NCBI GenBank assembly: GCA_024734495.1
Contig: JALMQS010000615.1
Coordinates: forward strand, 1,085,173 to 1,149,172
DNA from: Forficula auricularia
Taxonomy: Eukaryota > Arthropoda > Insecta > Dermaptera > Forficulidae
DNA: 64,000 nt
Reading direction: 5' to 3'
Shown: piece by piece, positions 43,401 to 52,400 of the stretch
Layout of the letters: each line of letters starts with the position of its first letter
How positions within the stretch are numbered: position 1 is the first letter of the stretch
Notes under the pieces: generated by a model
The model's database searches: none
Told to the model about the DNA's origin: nothing
What the model saw: the letters and a program-made list of their open reading frames with translations, nothing else
Translations under genes and position numbers: made by a program

Positions 43401-46400
43401 AGGTGGGAAAGAAAAGGGGAAGGGGAAGACCCAGATTAGAATATTTCAACCAAATAATTGGGGATATGGGATGCCAGACATTTAGAGAGGTTAAACAGCT
43501 GGCGGGGGACAGAGTCGAGTGGAGACGGATTGTTGCATCAAACCAGTCTTAGGACTGTATACTCAATGATGATGATAAACGACGAAATATTAACACGAAA
43601 TTACTTTTTAAAGTCGGTGCCAAACAAACTATACCTATAAGCGAGCGTACCCGCCAAACGTACTAAGTAAGATCCGTCGAGTGCGATTCATAAAAGGTAT
43701 ATGTTTGGCACCAACTTCAAAAAGTGGTTTCGTGTTAATATTTCGTCGTTTAGTTGTAAGTAAATAAGATAATAATTATTTTATACCTTTTAGTGTATTT
43801 TTATATTTGTTGCATTTGATTTTTTGAAGTCGGTTTTTATTTTTTTCTTAAAAATTTTTATTTTTCTCCTTTTAGTGATGTTATTAATAGTGATTATATC
43901 ATCTGAACTTGACCAAATTAATATGACACCATCCCTAAGACACCCCCTTTCGGATAAAAAAAGAACCATCGAAATCGGTTCATAAACAAAGAGGTTAGGT
44001 CTAAACAAACCTAATAAAAAAGGTCTAATACATATGAAAAAAAAATCGAAAAAAAAATGGGACCAATCGGAAGCTAGACTGGACCCAATGCAAAAAAAAA
44101 TTTCAAAATCGGTTGACAATTGGCGGAGATATGAGGTAACATAGGCACAAAAAAAAAAAAAAAAAAAAAAATTCAATCGAATAGAGAACCTCCTCCTTTT
44201 TTGAAGTCGGTTAAAAATAGCTGGGATACTAGATTGAGAATAACAAATCAAACTATTGCGCGCTATCGAGGAGTGTAAAAACATGGTAAAAACTTGAAAA
44301 AGCAGAAAACATAGCTATCTTCATAATGGATCGTTAACACCTAATGTTAAAAAGTAAAATGTTGACGTTGCTGTTAAAACTTGGTTTAGAGAATAGCATT
44401 TTTAACGGTAATGTTATTACTTTACTTTTTAACACCCAATTTAAGATGTTAAATTTTAACGTCTGTTTTTAGAGAATAGACCTGCCCGTGAGTTTATGTG
44501 GATGATGCTCAGACATTTTTTTTTGTATTTGTAATTTTTCTTATTTTTGCTCATTTTAGGTTTAACTGGACTGATCGGCCATGTGAATAATTTAAGTTTG
44601 ACTTTGGGCGGATCCCCGCTAGTCACTCAGCCTAACGAAGCGTGGTCCTCGCAGGCCTATTGCAACAGTGAAATGAATATTCCTGCACGGTGTAATGAAG
44701 GGAATATATGTCCCTGTATGCACATTGTTCAACTAGAGAAAGAAGAAACTGTCGAAGTTATTCTCGCGGATATAGGCAAGTAGGCAAATCGAATGTGGGA
44801 ATTGGGAATGAATTAGGGATTGAAAGGAGAATAAAAAGGGAATTTTGAATCTGTCTGAATTCCCGCTGCGGACATTGGCTAACATCATATCATAGAGTAT
44901 ATAGAGAGGAAGGCTCCATAAGGGCCCTATGTATTTTAGCGTATACGAGTTACAGAGCTCTCTGGCGGTTTGTATACTGTAGCAAAATGGCGGAACCGCA
45001 TCTCATCGAGGAAAATTTTGGTGACGTCACACAGCGGATGATTCAAAATAATTTATCATGAGTAAAACATGAGCTTATATACAGGGTGATTCACGGTCGA
45101 TGGGACGTTATCCGTTTTATATAAAACGGAAAGTCGGATTTTTCTGAAAATTTAGCACCTTACATTTTCTTATCTGTTCTATCGATCTAAAATATTTTCA
45201 GCCTTGCGACGTTTCGGCTTCCATCGAAAAGTCGCAGCAACTATATTTTTTTTAGATAGATAGAACAGGTAAAAAAATGTAAGGTGCTAAATTTTCAGAA
45301 AAATCCGACTTTCCGTTTTACATAAAACGGATAACGTCCCATCGACCGTGAATCACCCTGTATATTAAAGAAAAAAATTATTAATTGTTTTGTAATTAAA
45401 ATAAATACAAATCTTTAAAATATATATATAATAAAATCGTACTTTTATTAAAAAAAAAACTTTAGCAAATAATTAATGTAAAGATTTAAGTATCTTTTTT
45501 GAGTTTCTTTTTGAAAATAATTTAATTAAGATTTAGGGACTTTGAGGGACTAGGAGGAAATTCATATATAAAATAAATACTTGAAAATAATTTAAAATTA
45601 ACCATTTTTTTATTTAGACCAAAAAATGACATTACAAATATTTTAATAAATAAATACAATATTTTCAATGGAATTTTTGTGATTCGCATTCGCCAACATT
45701 AGTTATTTGAGGAAAACCTTCAAAGAATCACCTGGACACTTAAAAAAATAAACAATATTTTTACTTTATTTTCTAATTGAAATGATCTTTTTTTTATTGA
45801 ATTAAAATAAGATATATCTATTTACCTATAAAATATAGGCTATTCTTTATTTTAATAAAAATATGTATATATGTTGTCGGCTTCTGGCACAAAATCTAAT
45901 CAAGAGGCGGTGTTTGGAGAACTGTGGACGGACGGCTTTAATGTGGATACGAAATCACTTCATTCTGGAGAATCTCGCTGCAGACGTCGTGGATATTTTT
46001 TATAAATTGTTTTTGATTAAAAATTGTCAGGACATATAAAGAAATATTTATTATTTTCATGGATATCAGCAAATTGACACCAGCGTTTAGCTCTATAATT
46101 AAATTATTCAAGAATTAACACATAAAAATCAAAGAAATAAATTATTAGTTAATTTTAAATAGGTTACTTACATTTCATTGTTTTTAGGGCATGGAAAAAA
46201 GTATGTTCTTTATCTGATTTTGTGTCGCGAAAGCAACCTTTCACACAACATTGACGTCGAGAACTAGCCATATTTAATGATATTTTAATCGATAAATGTG
46301 TACGTTGGAAAATTTTCTAAATGAACGTTTGATACAAACAAATCCTGTAGAATCTTTTATCTATGACAAAAACAAAATGTCAGACTGAATGTCATGTGAC

Positions 46401-49400
46401 AATATGCTCTATGAATGGCTCTTAAGGACTAAGAGTTTGAGCATGACCCGCTAGAGAGTGCTTTTTCCAAATACGCAAGCTTTCCTCTCTATATACTCTA
46501 TGCATCATATTGAATAGAACTCTATAATTGAGGCGTTCAAAAGCAGAGTGGACCATCCCACAAATCTCACTTTAGCTGATAAACCTCTATAATCAAGTAG
46601 GTTTTTGATAAAACTAAATAGATAGAGTGGACCAAACTTAGTTTTTAAACGTCATGCTAGATTACAGCACATGTACCACGTTTGCCACAAACAATTATCT
46701 CTTTTTTTGCTGGATTTCTCATAAAAAAAACCAGAAGTGGGATAGTCCACTCTGCTTTTGAACGCCTCAAATCATTTTCCGAATCAATTAACTCCACGAA
46801 ACAAAAACTAAGAGAAAATTGTTAAAATAATAAACATTGTTTTTACTTTACCATACAGGGTATGTAATGGTCAAGTATTGTAATCGTGCATGAAAAAAGT
46901 GGTTTTTTTCCTTCTTTTTTTCGAAATATCTCAAAAACGGCTGAAAACTAATTCGATTAAAAAAAAATTGAGCGAAACCATGGCATTTCGCTCTACATAA
47001 AAGCTCTAATAAGTGAACATCCAAAAAATTATGTTTTTTGAGATAATAATTGTTTTGTCAAAAATGTCTGTTTGTTAGTTAGTTAGTTAGTCTGTGCGTT
47101 ACCAAATTTTGTGGAAGAGCTAGCTCAAAAACTAGTTTGAATATCGAAACCAAATTTCACACGTAGTTTTGATCCATTGAGATTAAGAGCTGATTAGATT
47201 TTGATGCATATCGACCCAAAATTAAAGGGGGTGGAGGGGGGTTTAAAAATTAAAAATCTAGGCCGTTTGAGCAAACTACACCAAATTTTGTATACATAAT
47301 CAGTGGACCCCCAGAAGTCTAAAAATGCAAAAACTAACCGCCCAAAATGGGGGGGGGGGGCGTATGGTCAAAAAATGAAAATCTAGGCCATTTGACCAAA
47401 CTCAACCAAATTTTGTATACATAATCAGTGGGACCCCCAGAAGTCTAAAAATGCAAAAACTAACCGCCCAAAATGGAGGGGGGTGTAAGGTCAAAAATGA
47501 AGATCTTGGCTATTGACCAAACTCAACTTTGTATACATAATCAATGGGACCCCCAGAAGTCTAAAAATGCAAAAACTAACTGCCCAAAATGGAGGGGGGG
47601 TGTAGGGTCAAAAATGAAAATCTTGGCTATTTACCAAACTCAACTAAATTTTGTATACATAATCAGTGGACCCCCAGAAGTATAAAAAGGCAAAACTAAC
47701 CCCTCCCCCTACATGATTATAAATAATTTTAGGGGCCAGGTTCTATGGTAAAGTCAAGCGGATGGCCACGTCAGCTTATTTAAAATAGGCCTAGACCAGT
47801 GTTTCTCAACCTGTGTGCCGCGAGGCTTTTTGACAAATAATGATTAAACTTTGAAATTACTTCAATTTTTTTTTTTTTTTTTTTTTGTATCATACTTACA
47901 ACTTTCACATTTTTTAATATTCCGGTGTGCCGCAAATGATTTCAAATATTTTTTAGTAGTGCCGTCAACCAAAAAAGTTTGAGAAACACTGCTTTAGATT
48001 TAAAAGTTTCAGTTCATATATGCAAAAATAAAAATTTTTATTGGGATTTTATTTCGATTCTTTCATTAGAATCCGATCGAGGAAAATTACTAAAAAGGGT
48101 GTGGATAGAATTATCTAACTTTTTCCTTTATAGCGAAGGAAAAGTAAGTCAAGACCTCGTCAGACTATTAAAGATTCCATTTTTAATTTCTATTATTCTA
48201 GGAATGGCCTTTATTTGCTCTTGGATCAGAATTATACTCGTTATAGAGAGAGCAAATATTTAATTGAACTTGAATAAAATTCAGATAATAATGTGAAGAA
48301 AAAAAAATGCTTTTTCTGATCTGGCGAACTTACTGGATAGTGAAAAAGTTTTACTTTTTCCTTCATTCTTATCATTCAATAGAAAAAATTAAATTCATAA
48401 AAATAAATTGTCGTAGAAAGTTTGTTCTGTAAATTTTTTTTTGTATTTTCAATACGGAAAACTGTTTAGATTTTTGGGCTCTATAATAAGCCAGTGTTTC
48501 TCAACCTGTGTGCAGCGAGCGTTTTTGACAAATAATCAAAATTGCATGCGTTTTGTAACTTTTAAATAGGATTTGCAATTTGCAAACCAAATTTCACACG
48601 GAGTTTTGCTCCATTGAGATCAAGAACTGATTAGATTTTGGTGGATATCAACACAAAATTAAGGGGTGTGGAGGGGGGTTAAAAATTAAAAATCTAGGCC
48701 GTTTGAGCAAACTACACCAAATTTTGTGTACATAATCAGTGGGACCTCCAGAAGTCTAAAAATGCAAAAAATAACCGCCCAAATTGGAGGGAGGGGTGTA
48801 GTGTAGTGTCAAAAATTAAAAATCTAGGCCGTTTGAGCAAACTCAATCAAATTTTGTATACATAATCAGTGGGACCCCCAGAAGTCTAAAAATGCAAAGA
48901 CTAACTGCCAAAAATAGAGGGGGGTGGGGGGTCTAGGGTCAAAAAATGAAAATCTTTGCTATTTACCAAACTAAACCAAATTTTGTATACATAATCAGTG
49001 GGACCCCCAGAAGTCTAAAAATGCAAAAACTAACTGCCAAAAATAGAGGGGGTGAGGGGTCTAGGGTCAAAAAATGAAAATCTTTGCTATTTACCAAACT
49101 AAACCAAATTTTGTATACATAATCAGTGGGACCCCCAGAAGTCTAAAAATGCAAAGACTAACTGCCAAAAATAGAGGGGGTGAGGGGTCTATGGTCAAAA
49201 AATGAAAATCTTTGCTATTTACCAAACTCAACCAAATTTTGTATACATAATCAGTGGGACCCCCAGAAGTCTAAAAATGCAAAAACTAACAGCCCAAAAT
49301 GGTGGGGGGGGGGGTGTAAGGTTCAAAAATGAAGATCTTGGCTATTTACCAAACTCAACTTTGTATACATAATCAATGGGACCCCCAGAAGTCTAAAAAT

Positions 49401-52400
49401 GCAAAAACTAAACGCTCAAAATGAGGGAGGGGGCGTGTATGGTCAAAAAATGAAAATCTAGGCTCTTGTACCAAACTCAACCAAATTTTGTATACATAAT
49501 CAGTGGGCCCCCAGGAGTCTAAAAATGCAAAAACTAACCCCCTCCCCTACATGATTATAAATAATTTTATTAAATATTAAATATAAGTGAGGGACCAGGT
49601 TGTATAGTAAAGTCAAGTGGATGGCCACATCAGAACACGTCAGCTTATTTTATTTATTAATTTTTGAAGATGCACCTGAAAGTTCTCCGCGGTGCACGTG
49701 TACACTGGGGTGCAAATATGTAGTTTGAATACCCCTGCTCTAATGTTCAGAAAGCAACCCTCATTAGAGAAAGTAACTTTTTTCTTTTTTTCAATTGACA
49801 ATTTAATTCATACACTAAAAGTCCCATAAGCAACGGTGTTTTTGTCACTATGACAGCGAAAAAAGTTTACCCTAACTTTTCCAGCGACAAAACTGAACCT
49901 AGCTTTAAGATTCTAGTAGGCCTGCATCATCGGTGTCTAGCAACACTGACATGACAACCAACATTGTAAACAATTTTATGTCAAACTTGCATTGTATGAA
50001 AATGTCGAGATTTGGAGAGTCTTCGACTGGAGAAATTGAAAAAGCTATCAACAAATTTGTGATTTACGTATTGATTCATTAAATTGTCTTACCGAATTAC
50101 ACTCAAGCTTTTTTTTGGGTCGAAGTAAACTTGATATTTTATAATTCGAGTTTTGTTGCCTTTGGGCAATTTAACTCAAAAAACTACCAGAAAAAATTAC
50201 TCGTCCTACGGACTCGTAATTTTTTAACAGGTAGTTTTTTTCGTTTAATTGCCAAGCAACAAAATTCTCATTAAAATGTCAAGTTTACTTCGGCAAAAAA
50301 AAAGCTCTCGTGTAATTATAAGTGAAAAATTTCCATTGATAAAGGGAGAATTTCTCCCGAAACGTTTGTGTTAATAAAAGCGTTCCTAAGATTGTTTCTT
50401 AAAAAGTTATGTATTTTTTTATATGTTCACCTTCAAAACTACACAAAAATTTAATTTCTTTTTATTCAATCCTACAATTATACTACAGATCCGGTAACAA
50501 ATTCCGAAACACTTCCACAATTTCCACTTATCATATTTTTATTTCTATTTCAAAAAAATAAAATCCATTATTAAATACTATTATATATTATTAATATCGC
50601 AATTTCTTGTATAGGTGGCAATGATGAAATTGACGAATCCCATGTGTGGCACATGCACGGGCATTCCTTTCATGTGATGGCTCATTCTACAAGCACTCAA
50701 CTGCGAGGAATTGCTCGAACCCACGAGGCACTCAAAGATATTGCCAAGAAAATGGTCCAACGTTCGGATACACCTCCGCTCAAAGACAACGTCGTAGTGC
50801 CTAAAGGAGGAGTAGTGGTTTTGCAGTTCCAAGCCAAAAATCCCGGTAAGAATATGGGAAGTTCTTATTTTGGTAAGAATATGGGAAGTTCTTATTTTGG
50901 TAAGAATATGGGAAGTTCTTGTTTTGGTAAGAATATGGGAAGTTCTTATTTTGGTCAAAATATAAAGCCGGATTTCCACCAAACGGACCGTTTTAAAAAC
51001 AGTTCTGTTTTCAAAAAACAGGCGGGCGTCTTCCAAGGGCGGATCCAGGAATTTTTTATGGGGGGGGTGGGGGTGAATGTATATAAGGTGCCCGATGTAT
51101 ATAAGATCAACTTTTTATCTGTATCGCGATCGAATTGTCCAAGCGGGGGGGGGGGCAGGGACGCCCCCCCCCACACACACACACAGAACTTTATTTTCAA
51201 TTTTAAAATTTTTTAAAAAGATAAATTTTTTTTTTACAAATTTTTTTTGCCAGGCACGGGCCTCTATGAGGGGGGGGCGGTCGCCCCTCCGCCCCCCTGG
51301 ATCCGCCCTTGGCGTCTTCCCCTTGTTCCGGCTCACACCTCTCCTATCCGCGCATCTCTCGTCAATCTGCCCACCTGCAAAACTGCCCAGTTAGCGAATT
51401 CCCGACCTACGCCCCATTCAAACAAATTCGCTCTTTAGCCGAGTGGAAAATCCCCTGGGACGCAGTCCGTATTAATTCTTAAAAATATTACATTTATTAT
51501 TAGTCCTCATTTCCCTTAAATATACAAATATTATTATTAGCTAAGTTCGTTGATTATAAGTTCTTACATATTATTGTATAATCCGGGCAATGCGCGGACT
51601 CAGGGGGAGCGATGGGGGCGCCCCCCCCCAAAGCATTGGAGATCAACATTTTTTATATCTTTATTTAAAAAAAAATTTTTATAACATTAAATTTTAAAAT
51701 TGAAAATAAAGTTCTATGTGTATGTGTGTGGCGTCTCTGACCCCCCCCCCCCGCTTGGACAATTCGATCGAGACACACTTTCGAGATAAAAAGTAGATAT
51801 TATATACATCGGCCACCTCTGAACTATATATTTCAATTGAACTAGTTCCATATAATGAACGAACTATAAAAGAACTATTCCCTAAATAGAACGATTTTTC
51901 CCATCTCTATTAAAAATGTTAAAAAATGAAATGAATTTAAAAATATAATGCTCTTTTTATTTAGTTTGAGATAGGATCCATTTTTCATTAAGAGGGGGGG
52001 GTAAAACTCAGTGGCTGCCGACCGCCCCCCCCCAAATCAGAGGTCTGGATCCGCGCCTGGTCCGGGCACTGGTACACCGCCAGCATTCACTTCATCCCTC
52101 GTGTACTTCAACCCACCCCCGTATTTACAAATCTATTTATAAATTTTTTAGGGCCTAGATTTTCATTTTTGAGCCCCCCAACCCCCTATTTTATATACGT
52201 TGATGTTATGATGTCAGAAATCTTCCCGCAAATGCCAACAACAATTGTTCTAAGTTTCAACTCAATCAGATGTACGATGTGTGAACGCATAAAAGACAAA
52301 CAGACAGACACATATGAATTTTTATATAATGGCAGAGGTGGGCAATGAAAACGACATCTGACGGTTGCATTAAATCATGCTCTAGAGCCGTGAAAGAGGT

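Noticed and set aside
43790..44284. 164-codon minus-strand ORF, Phe/Ser-rich
   Set aside because: The same frame occurs in other copies of family B with poly-T-encoded Phe runs and breaks; it is a by-product of the repeat.
44779..44784. GT donor GCAA|GTAGGC for exon 9
   Set aside because: It gives phase 2 against the phase 1 start of exon 10; the GC donor fits both consensus and frame.
48050..48262. Open stretch ending WIRIILVIERANI
   Set aside because: AT-rich hydrophobic product, no family recognised and no consistent splice context; probably noise between two hAT-like fragments.
50581..51036. Minus-strand ORF with repeated ILTKIRTSH
   Set aside because: It is the antisense reading of MCORP exon 10 and the 27-bp repeat.
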